NCBI GenBank assembly: GCA_900752115.1
Contig: CAADUC010000033.1
Span: 1 to 27,866 of the forward strand
DNA: 27,866 nucleotides
Direction of reading: 5' to 3'
DNA from: Clostridia bacterium
Lineage (GTDB): Bacteria > Bacillota > Clostridia > Oscillospirales > Acutalibacteraceae
A model generated the notes under the pieces. The model made no database searches. It saw only the letters and a list, made by a program, of their open reading frames with translations, and was not told where the DNA came from. Of the stretch, positions 1 to 8,107 are shown piece by piece; within the stretch, counting starts at the first letter, position 1, and each line of letters opens with the position of its first letter. A program made the position numbers and the translations under genes.

Positions 1-208
1 CACTCCTGCTAAAATTGAATTTTCCTACTCAGGGACTCTTTTTGTGCTGTCCGCACAATCTGGGGCGGTTCATTCACCACTTCTCTCGAGGGCCGATTTT
101 CATTACCTGTTTCTAGTTTTTATGCAGATTGCAATTGCGTTTACATTCTGCAGCAGTCCCTTTGCGCCGTACTTTCACCGCACCGGGATCCGGATCGGCT
201 CCACACGG
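1..208. other. Non-coding left edge with a possible ribosome binding site of the next minus-strand gene
   Basis: This stretch lies downstream of the group B hydrogenase gene. I see no convincing gene and no clear hairpin with a T-run, so the hydrogenase transcript may continue leftward. Read on the minus strand, the last bases (1-10) give AGCAGGAGTG, a good Shine-Dalgarno sequence. The next minus-strand gene may therefore start just outside the window. This is inference from a single motif. Confidence 0.3.
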
Positions 209-1660
209 TTACGGACGACGGTGAACCGTCATATTGATCTTGGAAAAGTCATGCATCTGCTGCATATTCTCGGTGATGCCGCGGTTGTCGGCAGCAGCCA
301 CAAGCTTGGCGCGGGCGCGCAGCAGCTTCTGGAGCGTCTCGACGCCGCCGGGACCGGCCACACAACCGCCCTCACACGCCATGCCCTCGAGAATATCCTC
401 CTGCATCTTGCCGGCGTTCATAATCATCAGGAATTTCTTGCATTCTTTCGCGCCATTGCACTTCACGCAGCTGAACGGGATCTCGAAGCCCTCTTCGTCC
501 AGGACTTCGGCGACAGAAGCGGCCACGCCGCCGCTCTGTGCAAAGCCCTTGGCAAGCTTGCTGCCGTCCTGCTCATTTTCAGCCGGCTCATTGGGCTTGA
601 TGTTCAAGGCGTCGAACATCGCGGCCAGCTCTTCGAAGGTAAGCACATAATCGGCGCTGTCCTCCACGCGCTGAATTTCCAGCTTTTTCGCCACACAGGG
701 ACCGATAAAGACAACCTTGGCGCTGGGATCCGCCTCGCGGATATACCGGGCAATAAGCGTCATCGGCGAACCCGTATGGGAAATGTTCGGAATCAGCTTC
801 GGGAAATGCTTCTCAATCATTTCCACGAAGGCAGGGCAGCACGAGGTTGTCATCTTCATCTTATTCTGGATGGCTTCCTTGAGCTCCTGTGCTTCATGCC
901 ACGCGGTCGCATCCGCGCCCAGCGCCACCTCCACCACATCGGTGAAGCCGAGCTTCTTGATTGCGGCTTTCAGCATACCGACGTTCGCATCGCCGAACTG
1001 TCCCTCAATCGCAGGGGCAAAGGTCGCGACAATGTTTTCCTTTTTCCGGAGTGCTTCAATCACCGCGACAATGTTCGAACGGTCGGTAATTGCGCCGAAC
1101 GGGCAGCCGACGACACAGGCCGCGCAGCTGATGCACTTGCCGTAATCAATCTGCGCACGGTTATAGTCGTCCTTGCTGATGGCGCCCACGGGACAGGCGC
1201 GCATACAGGGACGCATGGTATCGGAGATGGCATTATACGGACAGGCCGCCGCACAGCGGCCGCACTCCTTACATTTGGAGGGATCGATATAAGCGCCTTT
1301 GCCGGTAATGGAAATTGCGCCGAACGGGCAGGCCGCCTGGCACTTTTTCGCAAGGCAGCGCTGGCAGTTGTCCGTCACGGTAAAGCGGCTGATCGGACAG
1401 CCCTCGCAGGCTGCCGGAAGCACGCCGACAATGCCCCGCTCCGGCTGGCCGGGAAGCAGCTCGCCGCGGGCGCTGGAAATCCGCTCCCGGATAATTTCCC
1501 GCTCGCGATAGATGCAGCAGCGGTATGTCGGCACCGGACCGGGAATGATTTCATAGGGAATCTCGTTGATATGCTCCTCAAGCGTTCCTTCAAAGCTGTA
1601 TTTTGCCACGCTTTGCAGAACCTTGTATTTCATGAGCTTTGCGTCGTTATCGTATTGCAT
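209..1660 (-). CDS. [FeFe] hydrogenase, group B-like (monomeric, ferredoxin-type)
   Basis: Predicted cytoplasmic enzyme interconverting protons and H2 with electrons from ferredoxin-like clusters. The 483-residue protein carries an N-terminal cysteine-rich electron relay: C99-x2-C102-x4-C107-x3-C111-P, C130-x2-C133-x2-C136-x3-C140-P, C152/C156-P and C176-x2-C179-x2-C182-x3-C186-P. The catalytic H-cluster domain follows, with L1 TSCCP (C274, C275), L2 PCVAKKLE (C322) and L3 ending MACEGGC (C429, C433). All four cluster ligands and the proton-transfer cysteine are present, so it should be active. The L1 form TSCCPAF, rather than TSCCPGW, and the preceding Cys-rich segment (C48/C49, C85, C88) fit group B rather than group A; this is from family memory. 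The start is ATG with AAAGGCG upstream. It is the last gene of a four-gene operon, 44 nt after the phosphatase. Confidence 0.88.
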   Translation of the reverse strand: MQYDNDAKLMKYKVLQSVAKYSFEGTLEEHINEIPYEIIPGPVPTYRCCIYREREIIRERISSARGELLPGQPERGIVGVLPAACEGCPISRFTVTDNCQRCLAKKCQAACPFGAISITGKGAYIDPSKCKECGRCAAACPYNAISDTMRPCMRACPVGAISKDDYNRAQIDYGKCISCAACVVGCPFGAITDRSNIVAVIEALRKKENIVATFAPAIEGQFGDANVGMLKAAIKKLGFTDVVEVALGADATAWHEAQELKEAIQNKMKMTTSCCPAFVEMIEKHFPKLIPNISHTGSPMTLIARYIREADPSAKVVFIGPCVAKKLEIQRVEDSADYVLTFEELAAMFDALNIKPNEPAENEQDGSKLAKGFAQSGGVAASVAEVLDEEGFEIPFSCVKCNGAKECKKFLMIMNAGKMQEDILEGMACEGGCVAGPGGVETLQKLLRARAKLVAAADNRGITENMQQMHDFSKINMTVHRRP

Positions 1661-1704
1661 GGACTCACGCCTTTCCGTCCTCTGCGGGACTGTTCATGTC
1701 GAGG

Positions 1705-2883
1705 TCAATAGTACATCTTTTCCACCGGCTTGCCGAGCTCCTTTACAAGGGAGGCCAACTGATCGAGCAGCTGCATTTTGATGCTCAAATCGGCAGGCAG
1801 GCCCGGATTCTGATGGGCCGGATTGATGGCGCGTCCCGCGAAAATCCGCAGGCTGGTGCAGTTTTCGAGGATGAGCTTTGCAATTTTGGCCGCGCCGTTG
1901 TCCTCGTCGAGACGGCGGAAATAGTACGAATCCGTCTCATGATTGATGTAGTCGCGGAGAATCTCCACGGTGCGCGACAGGGTAAGAACACCCTCAGTCA
2001 CCAGATCGATGCCCTGAATCTTTCCTGTCGGCGGGAGAGTCGGATCGGAATAGTTGAGCGTCGTCTCGATTTTGCGATTAAGCACACGCGCGACAATATT
2101 GGCGCTTGTACCGCCGCAGATCACCTTTTTCCCCGGAGAAACCATAAAGTCGTGAACCATCCGGTTGTCGTCCGCCTTGTCCACCGGAGGACCGGCCAGC
2201 ATATTGACGACACAGCGCGGCGTCGCCTTAAGCACCAGACAGGTGGAATCGTCGCCCGGCTTGCCCATGTAGAGATCGTTGACCGCCTCGATCAGCGAAA
2301 CGGCAAGACGCGGAGCAGAGCTCTCCTTCTTGGTGGTCTTGGCCAGCCAGGAGGAGACGTTGTCCCAGTTCCAGCCAAAGTTGAGCGCCTGCCCCACCCC
2401 GGCATAGATGACGCCGTCGCTTACCAGCGCGAGCACGTCGCCCGACATCATGGTGAAATGGCTTTCCGTCACGTTCTTGCCCGCACACTCCTTGAGCTCG
2501 GAGCAGTCGCTGAGGTCCATGACCTCGCCGTTGCGGATAAAAATGCAGGGCGGATTGTCGAACTCCACCAGATCCACATGACCGTCGTCAAAAATCTGAG
2601 CAATGCTGAAGGTGGAGTAGGCGAGCTTACGGACACTGCACACCGGCAGAGTCGAGGCAATCGTCTCCACCGCTTCCACCACGCTGGCGCCTCCCTGGAG
2701 CATGGTTGCAATGATGGTACTCGTCAGCGTGGAGAGAATGTTGGCCTTGACACCGCTGCCCAGGCCGTCGGCCAGTACAGCGATGGTGGAGTTCTCCGTG
2801 CGCAGGATCTGTACCTTATCGCCGCAGAGCTCCTCGTTGTTTTTGTTGACGCTCTTAAACGCGGCGTCAATATGTATTTTCAT
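1705..2883 (-). CDS. SpoIIE/PP2C-type serine phosphatase in a hydrogenase operon
   Basis: 392 residues. The first ~220 form a PP2C-like (SpoIIE) phosphatase domain. Metal-binding motifs are visible: LADGLGSG (D39, G40), a second Asp-Gly in VSDGV (D156-G157) and PGDDST (D211, D212). Such enzymes remove phosphate from Ser/Thr of regulatory proteins, often anti-sigma-factor antagonists. The C-terminal ~160 residues (230-392) are an extension I do not recognise by name; it contains a Gly-rich CGGTSANIVARVLNR segment that could bind a ligand. No transmembrane segment is seen. It starts with ATG behind AGGAGGG and lies between the sensory and group B hydrogenase genes (gaps 51 and 44 nt). Hydrogenase-associated phosphatases of this kind are known beside sensory HydS proteins, so a role in an H2 or redox signal is likely. 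No cognate kinase is in the window. Confidence 0.85.
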   Translation of the reverse strand: MKIHIDAAFKSVNKNNEELCGDKVQILRTENSTIAVLADGLGSGVKANILSTLTSTIIATMLQGGASVVEAVETIASTLPVCSVRKLAYSTFSIAQIFDDGHVDLVEFDNPPCIFIRNGEVMDLSDCSELKECAGKNVTESHFTMMSGDVLALVSDGVIYAGVGQALNFGWNWDNVSSWLAKTTKKESSAPRLAVSLIEAVNDLYMGKPGDDSTCLVLKATPRCVVNMLAGPPVDKADDNRMVHDFMVSPGKKVICGGTSANIVARVLNRKIETTLNYSDPTLPPTGKIQGIDLVTEGVLTLSRTVEILRDYINHETDSYYFRRLDEDNGAAKIAKLILENCTSLRIFAGRAINPAHQNPGLPADLSIKMQLLDQLASLVKELGKPVEKMYY

Positions 2884-2934
2884 GATTCGCTTCCCTCCTG
2901 AAGATGAAGTCGTTTTGTCTCGTCTGACGCGGGA

Positions 2935-4647
2935 TTACGCTTCATCCGAATCGAAGACAATCATGTTTTTGAGCTTTGTCAGGGACACCTTCGTCTCCGC
3001 CGTCGTCTCACCGAGGAGGCTTGCAATCTGCTGAGCCGCAATCATCTGCTTGTCAATGACCTTCTGCGCCATTTCCATCGTTTCGGCCCGGAGCTTATAC
3101 TGATTCTCGAGCGCCTTTTCCTCCTGCGTGATATCCTTGAAGATGCCGATGACAATCTTATCCTTCTCAACATAGATCAGATTCTGCAGCGTGGTAATGC
3201 CGTACTCCTTCATCGTCACCTTCTTGTCGGAAATGGACTGGTGGCTGGTAAAGACAAACTCAAAGTCGCTCGGATCCATCAGCTCATAGATGCACTTCTG
3301 AAGCGCCTCACTGCGTGTGATGCGGAACACGTTCTCCGCCGCCTTGTTGAATTCAACGATATTGAGCTCCTCGTCGACCATGATGGTAATGTTCGGCGTC
3401 TCTGCCAGCAGGCAGTTTGCGAAGGACTCCGCGCGCTCCTTCATAAACGGCACGCACATCTCCAGCTCGGCCTTGCCCTGGAAAACGGCAATCGCCTTGG
3501 CACGACAGGTCGGATATCCGCAGGATCCGCAATTGAGCTCGTCCTCGGGGCCGTTTTTGCCAATCTTGGCCAGAATCGCGCGAATGGTATCTTCGTCCGG
3601 AATCTCCTCCTTGGGAGAACGATCCAGGAACGTTTTGTGCATCGGAATGCTGTCGCGCAGCGTCGGATACTCGTCGCAGTCCTCCAGCGCGTAATTGCGC
3701 ACGCTGACGCTGCTCGAGAAACGCTCGTGCGCCTTCACGCCCGTTGCAGGACCGTTGACGCAGCCATCCCGGCAGGCGTTGACCTCAATCACGCAATGCT
3801 CCAGTTCTCCCGCTTCCAGAGCCTCGCACAGATCCTTACTCTCCGTGGTGCCGGAAACACTCAGGAATCTCCAGTCGCCCGTATCCCCCAGCTGACGCAG
3901 GGAAGCGAGAATCCCCTCGTTGACGGGATACATGCGCAGAATCTTGGAGCTGCCGTTGAGGAAGGAGGCAGGCTCAGCCGTCTCGATCGACACACCCTTG
4001 TCATGAAGCATGGCGATCAGATCCTCAAACGTCAGAACCGCGTCGACCTCATTGCAGTGACGGGCGTCGTCCGCCTCGTCGATCTTTGCGATGCACGGAC
4101 CGCAGAAAACGACGCGGGAACCCGGAAAACGCTGCTTGAGCAGCCGGGCATGCGCAATCATCGGCGAGACAACGGGAGCGAGCTGATCAATCAAACCCGG
4201 ATGATACAGTTCCACCAGACGGTTGAAAGACGGGCAGCAGGTGGTGATGATGTTCTTCATCTTGTTTTCCTGGATCAGGCGATGATATTCCGCCGTCACA
4301 TACGCCGCGCCTTCGCTTGTCTCGCTCACACCGAAGAATCCCAGCGCCTTGACGGCGCCCGCAAAGCGCTTCGGATCCTGTATGTGGAAACAACCATAGT
4401 AGGACGGCGCAATCGAAAGGATCACGTTGTCGCCGGAGCTCAGATAGCGCTCCACCACGTCCCGGTGGCTAATCAGCGTCTTCGCATTCTGCGGGCAGCG
4501 TTCCAGGCAGGTGCCGCAGAGAATACAGCTGCGATCAATGATGGTCGCCTGACCGTCCGCCACGCGGATCGATTTCACCGGACAGACCTTGACACAGCGG
4601 TAGCAGTTCTTGCAGTTTGCTTTTTTCAAGCCGATAATACTACTCAT
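2935..4647 (-). CDS. hydS: Sensory [FeFe] hydrogenase (group C, HydS type) with C-terminal PAS domain
   Basis: 570 residues, probably an H2 or redox sensor more than a bulk catalyst. Order of domains: 2x[4Fe-4S] ferredoxin (C12, C15, C18, C22; C41, C44, C47, C51); H-cluster domain with L1 TTCCP (C137, C138), L2 GPCIAK (C185) and L3 NACRDGC (C292, C296); a [4Fe-4S] module NCGSCGYPTC (C373, C376, C381) with C398; a PAS domain (~411-505); a C-terminal probably coiled-coil helix (~507-560). The PAS tail and the altered L1 and L3 motifs are the marks of group C (HydS). All H-cluster cysteines are retained. The start is ATG with AAGGAG 8 nt upstream. It follows the small ferredoxin gene by 37 nt and precedes the phosphatase gene by 51 nt. 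I infer that the H-domain state is relayed through PAS and coiled coil to the phosphatase. Confidence 0.9.
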   Translation of the reverse strand: MSSIIGLKKANCKNCYRCVKVCPVKSIRVADGQATIIDRSCILCGTCLERCPQNAKTLISHRDVVERYLSSGDNVILSIAPSYYGCFHIQDPKRFAGAVKALGFFGVSETSEGAAYVTAEYHRLIQENKMKNIITTCCPSFNRLVELYHPGLIDQLAPVVSPMIAHARLLKQRFPGSRVVFCGPCIAKIDEADDARHCNEVDAVLTFEDLIAMLHDKGVSIETAEPASFLNGSSKILRMYPVNEGILASLRQLGDTGDWRFLSVSGTTESKDLCEALEAGELEHCVIEVNACRDGCVNGPATGVKAHERFSSSVSVRNYALEDCDEYPTLRDSIPMHKTFLDRSPKEEIPDEDTIRAILAKIGKNGPEDELNCGSCGYPTCRAKAIAVFQGKAELEMCVPFMKERAESFANCLLAETPNITIMVDEELNIVEFNKAAENVFRITRSEALQKCIYELMDPSDFEFVFTSHQSISDKKVTMKEYGITTLQNLIYVEKDKIVIGIFKDITQEEKALENQYKLRAETMEMAQKVIDKQMIAAQQIASLLGETTAETKVSLTKLKNMIVFDSDEA

Positions 4648-4684
4648 GTGAAAACTCCTTCTCCATCCATAATACAGGTCCGGT

Positions 4685-4933
4685 TTATTTGCCCAGCCGC
4701 TTCATGATCTCGGTTTTGAAAAACTCCTCCGTCCCCAGCGGAGTTACGTTGAAGCGTTCGCCGTCGATGCAGACGCAGACTCCGTTATTCATGCATTCCC
4801 CCATGCAGAAAGAGCCTTTGAGCTCAACCTGATCTTCCAGGCGGTTCAGGGCAATCAAACGCTGCAGAATGGAAATGATATCCCTGGAGCCCTTCAGATG
4901 GCAGGAGCTGCCGATGCAGATAGTTACCTCCAT
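4685..4933 (-). CDS. Thioredoxin-like [2Fe-2S] ferredoxin (NuoE C-terminal-like)
   Basis: 82-residue stand-alone [2Fe-2S] protein. Four cysteines fit the thioredoxin-fold ferredoxin pattern: C6-x4-C11 near the N terminus, then C43-x3-C47 in the FCMGEC motif. Two extra cysteines (C53, C55) follow. Small proteins of this fold resemble the C-terminal part of NuoE/HydC and pass electrons to or from hydrogenases and related flavoproteins. It is the first gene of the hydrogenase operon, about 80 nt after the predicted transcription start, and probably a redox partner of the HydS or group B hydrogenase. The start ATG has AAAGGAAGG upstream at a rather long distance (about 11 nt), so translation may be modest. 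Confidence 0.85.
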   Translation of the reverse strand: MEVTICIGSSCHLKGSRDIISILQRLIALNRLEDQVELKGSFCMGECMNNGVCVCIDGERFNVTPLGTEEFFKTEIMKRLGK

Positions 4934-4995
4934 AGATGCCGATGCCTTCCTTTCTTCATTTTTGTTTTCTCAAATGAGACAGATACAGAGCAGTT

Positions 4996-5013
4996 TTGTT
5001 AAAGTTTTAACAT
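4996..5013. promoter_or_regulatory. Candidate Rex operator on the hydrogenase operon start site
   Basis: The + strand reads TTGTTAAAGTTTTAACAT. It matches the clostridial Rex consensus TTGTTAANNNNTTAACAA (recalled from published work) at 17 of 18 positions counting the spacer as free, with only the last base different. It begins about at the predicted +1 of promoter 5019-5047 and covers the first transcribed bases, where a repressor would block initiation. Rex is a NADH/NAD+-sensing repressor of fermentation and hydrogen genes. No rex gene is in the window. Confidence 0.7.
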
Positions 5014-5018
5014 AAATA

Positions 5019-5047
5019 ATTATAGCAGATTTCACAGTAAATTTCAA
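5019..5047 (-). promoter_or_regulatory. Sigma-A promoter of the hydrogenase operon
   Basis: On the minus strand: -35 TTGAAA (5042-5047), 17-nt spacer, -10 TATAAT (5019-5024), giving +1 near 5012. It lies 85-115 nt upstream of the ferredoxin start and is the only strong promoter seen for the four-gene operon. Confidence 0.85.
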
Positions 5048-5079
5048 GAAGAGAGTGATTGGAAAATGCAAACCAAACG

Positions 5080-5118
5080 AAAAAAGCGTGTACGGAACCA
5101 GCAATCCCGTACACGCTT
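5080..5118 (-). terminator. Intrinsic terminator of the copA-csoR operon
   Basis: 12-bp perfect stem, AAGCGTGTACGG (5084-5095) with CCGTACACGCTT (5107-5118), followed on the minus strand by six T (A5080-5085 on the + strand). It lies 48 nt past the csoR stop and separates the copper operon from the hydrogenase promoter. Confidence 0.85.
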
Positions 5119-5127
5119 TCCCCCAAC

Positions 5128-5158
5128 GGCAAGGCTTTTCTTCTGGAAAAGCCTTGCC
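5128..5158. terminator. Second perfect hairpin between csoR and the first terminator
   Basis: 13-bp perfect stem, GGCAAGGCTTTTC (5128-5140) with GAAAAGCCTTGCC (5146-5158), loop of 5 nt. It lies immediately after csoR on the minus strand and has no T-run of its own. It probably protects the mRNA 3' end or strengthens termination together with the hairpin at 5084-5118. Confidence 0.6.
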
Positions 5159-5165
5159 ATCCGGC

Positions 5166-5438
5166 CTATCGCTCCATTTTTTCGACCGTTTTAATGATTT
5201 CCTCAATTTTTTTCGCGCGCTCCGCCTCATCGGCACGCTCAAACGCATCGGCCACACAGCCTTCCATGTGCGCGCGCAGCACCTCGCGCTCCGCACGGCG
5301 GAGAACTGCCTCAGAGGCAAGCATCTGGTTGAGGATATCAATACAGTACTGATCTTCCTCAATCATCTTGAGGATGCCGTCAATCTGTCCCCTGGCGGTT
5401 TTGAGCAATCGTGTGACCTTGGTCTTATCGGCTCTCAT
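5166..5438 (-). CDS. csoR: CsoR-family copper-sensing repressor
   Basis: 90-residue all-helical DNA-binding repressor of the CsoR/RcnR family. The Cu(I) ligand triad is visible as C32, H57 and C61, in the contexts DQYCIDIL and LRAHMEGC. This Cys-His-Cys arrangement separates copper sensors from the nickel/cobalt (RcnR) and sulfide (CstR) members. Apo-CsoR binds its operator and Cu(I) releases it. The gene starts 24 nt after the copA stop, with GAGGGAGG before the ATG, and is the distal gene of the copper operon. It is therefore likely to repress its own synthesis through the operator at 8083-8101. Its length is normal for the family. Confidence 0.93.
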   Translation of the reverse strand: MRADKTKVTRLLKTARGQIDGILKMIEEDQYCIDILNQMLASEAVLRRAEREVLRAHMEGCVADAFERADEAERAKKIEEIIKTVEKMER

Positions 5439-5462
5439 ATTGCCTCCCTCGTCTGCTCCCCG

Positions 5463-8036
5463 TCAGCGGACGCCTTTGACCTCATACCCAGCCTCTGTAA
5501 CAGCTGCGGCGAGCGTCTCGTCGGATACATCCTTTGTGAGAGTAACGACGGCACACTTGTTTTCCAGGTCAGCCTTCGCAGAAACACCGTCAATTGCGTT
5601 GAGCGCTTTTTCCACATGGGCAACGCAGTGAGCGCACATCATGCCTTCAATGTCAATGGTCTTTGTCATACTGATCTCTCCTTTTTCGTTCTTATTGTCT
5701 GTATGGGAAACCGCGCACGTCTCCTGCTCCTCCCGCGGGACACGAAGCTCCGTCTCAACGGCCGGGAGAGCGGTCCCGCCGTGCGCGCGCCTCCGAAAGA
5801 AGCGCAGGCGCAGGGCGTTGGAGACGACGCAGACGGAGCTCAGGCTCATGGCCGCCGCGCCGATCATCGGATTGAGCTTGAGGCCCCAGAGCGTGAAGAA
5901 CACGCCCGCGGCCACCGGAATACCGATGCTGTTATAGAAAAAGGCCCAGAAAAGGTTTTCCTTGATGTTGCGGATGACCGCTCGCCCAAGCTGGATTGCG
6001 GAGACGGCATCCAGAAGGTCGCTCTTCATCAGAACAACGTCGGCCGACTCGATGGCAACGTCGGTTCCCGCGCCGATGGCGACGCCCACGTCCGCACGCG
6101 CCAAAGCGGGAGCGTCGTTGACGCCGTCGCCGATCATGGCGACCTTTCTTCCCTGCTCCTGCAGGCGGCGCACCTCCCGCTCCTTATCCTGTGGAAGGAC
6201 CTCCGCCACGACGTACGGAATTTCCAGCTCCCGCCCGATGGCAGCGGCAGTACGGCGGTTGTCTCCGGTGAGCATGACCACGTCAACGCCGAGAGCGCGC
6301 AGCTCACGAACCGCCTCATGACTTGTAGGCTTGACGACGTCCGCCACGGCGATCAGTCCCAGCAGCTGCTCTTCCTGCGCGAAAAACAGCGGCGTGCAGC
6401 CTGCTTCCGCCAGCTCATCCGCCTTCGCCTCCAGACCGCCCAGCGGGATCCCGTGCTCCGCCATCATTCTCCGGTTCCCGCCGATCACACGGCGGCCTCC
6501 GAGAAGCGCGGAAACACCCCGCCCTTCCTCTGTGGCAAAATTCTCCGCGTCGAGAAGGGACATTCCTTTCGCCTTTTCCCGAACGGCAAGGGAAAGAGGA
6601 TGATCCGAGCGCTGTTCCAGAGAAGCCGCAAGCAGCAGCAGCTCCTGCTCCTTCACGCCGGGAGCGGGACACAGTGCCGTGACCTCCGGTCTGCCCTGCG
6701 TTACCGTCCCTGTCTTGTCAAGCACCACCGTATCGACGGCGTGAATCGTCTCAAGACTCTCCGCCGTTTTGAACAGGATGCCGTTCTCCGCGCCTTTTCC
6801 CGTACCGACCATAATCGCCGTAGGCGTGGCCAGACCAAGCGCGCACGGGCAGGAGATGACTAAAACGGAAATGCCGATGGAAAGCGCAAATTCAAGCGTT
6901 TGGCCTGCAAGCAGCCAAACTGCCGACGCAAGCACCGCAATGCCGATGACAGCAGGCACAAAGACCGCGCTCACCCTGTCCGCCAGGCGGGCAATGGGGG
7001 CTTTCGTAGCGTTGGCCTCCTCCACAAGGCGGATAATTTGTGCAAGAGCCGTATCGGCCCCCACGCGCGCGGCCTCCATCTTCATCCAACCGGATTTACT
7101 GACGGTACCGCCTGTCAGGCTGTCGCCCGCCTTTTTTTCCACCGGCATACTCTCTCCGGTGAACGCTGCCTCATCCACAGCCGCCGTGCCTTCGAGCACT
7201 TTGCCGTCCACCGGTACGGCCGCCCCTGCCTTCACAATCAGAATATCGCCCGGCCGGACGTCCTCGAGCGGAATCTCCGTCTCCACGCCGTCCCGCAGCA
7301 GCAGGGCCGTTTTCGGCGCCAGATCCATCAGGCGCGCCACTGCGTCCGACGTACGCCCCTTCGAACGCGCTTCCAGCATCTTGCCGACCGTAATGAGCGT
7401 CAGAATGGTACCGGCAGATTCAAAATACAGATCCATCGAATACCGGTTTACCAAATCCCAGTCCCCGTGCCCAAGCCCCCATCCAATGCAGTAGATGGCA
7501 TAAACGCCGTACAGCATGGCCGCTCCCGAACCGATGGCAATCAGGGTATCCATGGTCGGCGCACCTTTGGCAAGGCTCTTAAATCCATTGATATAGAACT
7601 TCCGGTTTACATAGAGAATCGGCAGAACCAGCAGCAGCTGTGTGAAGGCAAACGCCAGCGCATTCTCCGTCCCGTGCAGAAAAGACGGCAGAGGCAGTCC
7701 CATCATATGCCCCATTGAGACATACATCAGTGGGATGAGAAAGGCAACGGAAACCTTCAGCCTCCAACGCGCGGCCTTTGCTTCCCGCTCTCCTTCGTTC
7801 GGCACAGCGGCGCGGGCCGACACGGCCGCTCCATGGACAGACGCGCCATAACCCGCGTCCTCTACAGCCTGAATGATGGCGTCACTGGTCAAACGGGATT
7901 CATCATAATCCACCGTCATACTGTTCTGCAAAAGATTAACGGATACGCTCTGCACTCCGCATCCCCGTACGGCTTTTTCCACGTGCGCACTGCAGGCACT
8001 GCAGGTCATCCCTGTCACATCAAAGCGTTGTTTCAC
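5463..8036 (-). CDS. copA: Cu(I)-exporting P1B-type ATPase fused to a C-terminal CopZ-like domain
   Basis: 857-residue membrane ATPase that pumps Cu(I) out of the cytoplasm. N-terminal heavy-metal domain with GMTCSAC (9-15); TGES actuator loop (293-296); membrane metal site CPC (396-398); phosphorylation motif DKTGT (D440); SDHP nucleotide-binding motif (478-480); hinge GDGVND (636-641); last membrane helices with YN (701-702) and MSLSS (730-734). These are the Cu(I) subclass 1B-1 signatures. After a ~38-residue hydrophilic linker the same frame continues into a second heavy-metal domain (790-857) with GMMCAHC (798-804), which looks like a complete CopZ chaperone. The start is GTG with AAAGGAG 7 nt upstream. 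It is the first gene of the copper operon, with csoR following. The C-terminal position of the extra domain is the odd feature. Confidence 0.95.
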   Translation of the reverse strand: MKQRFDVTGMTCSACSAHVEKAVRGCGVQSVSVNLLQNSMTVDYDESRLTSDAIIQAVEDAGYGASVHGAAVSARAAVPNEGEREAKAARWRLKVSVAFLIPLMYVSMGHMMGLPLPSFLHGTENALAFAFTQLLLVLPILYVNRKFYINGFKSLAKGAPTMDTLIAIGSGAAMLYGVYAIYCIGWGLGHGDWDLVNRYSMDLYFESAGTILTLITVGKMLEARSKGRTSDAVARLMDLAPKTALLLRDGVETEIPLEDVRPGDILIVKAGAAVPVDGKVLEGTAAVDEAAFTGESMPVEKKAGDSLTGGTVSKSGWMKMEAARVGADTALAQIIRLVEEANATKAPIARLADRVSAVFVPAVIGIAVLASAVWLLAGQTLEFALSIGISVLVISCPCALGLATPTAIMVGTGKGAENGILFKTAESLETIHAVDTVVLDKTGTVTQGRPEVTALCPAPGVKEQELLLLAASLEQRSDHPLSLAVREKAKGMSLLDAENFATEEGRGVSALLGGRRVIGGNRRMMAEHGIPLGGLEAKADELAEAGCTPLFFAQEEQLLGLIAVADVVKPTSHEAVRELRALGVDVVMLTGDNRRTAAAIGRELEIPYVVAEVLPQDKEREVRRLQEQGRKVAMIGDGVNDAPALARADVGVAIGAGTDVAIESADVVLMKSDLLDAVSAIQLGRAVIRNIKENLFWAFFYNSIGIPVAAGVFFTLWGLKLNPMIGAAAMSLSSVCVVSNALRLRFFRRRAHGGTALPAVETELRVPREEQETCAVSHTDNKNEKGEISMTKTIDIEGMMCAHCVAHVEKALNAIDGVSAKADLENKCAVVTLTKDVSDETLAAAVTEAGYEVKGVR
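5667..5682 (-). promoter_or_regulatory. Internal Shine-Dalgarno and ATG for a free CopZ-like chaperone
   Basis: Inside copA, just before the C-terminal heavy-metal domain, the minus strand has AAAAAGGAGA followed 7 nt later by ATG (5667-5669), in frame with CopA. Initiation here would give a 68-residue protein ending at 5463 with the GMMCAHC motif at residues 10-16 of the free protein, a normal CopZ length. The near-perfect spacing is unexpected inside a coding region. Either the chaperone is also made separately, or copA and copZ fused recently. Confidence 0.5.
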
Positions 8037-8082
8037 CTGAATTCTCCTTTCAAACGAAATGATCGCTCGAAATTATTACCCC

Positions 8083-8101
8083 ATACACCCTCACGGGGTA
8101 T
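8083..8101. promoter_or_regulatory. CsoR-like operator of the copper operon
   Basis: ATACACCCTCACGGGGTAT, an imperfect inverted repeat (ATACnCC...GGnGTAT) resembling the known Bacillus CsoR operator upstream of copZA. A further TACCCC half-site lies just beside it (8076-8081). It sits at the predicted start of transcription of promoter 8108-8136, so bound CsoR would block copA-csoR expression. Confidence 0.7.
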
Positions 8102-8107
8102 AGGTAT

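Noticed and set aside
44..1711. Long plus-strand open frame opposite the group B hydrogenase
   Set aside because: It is His/Arg/Ala-rich, shows no motifs and mirrors codons of a gene with complete H-cluster signatures on the other strand.
5055..6863. Plus-strand open frame of about 600 codons opposite copA/csoR
   Set aside because: It crosses the csoR-copA boundary and a terminator hairpin; both minus-strand genes have full motif sets.
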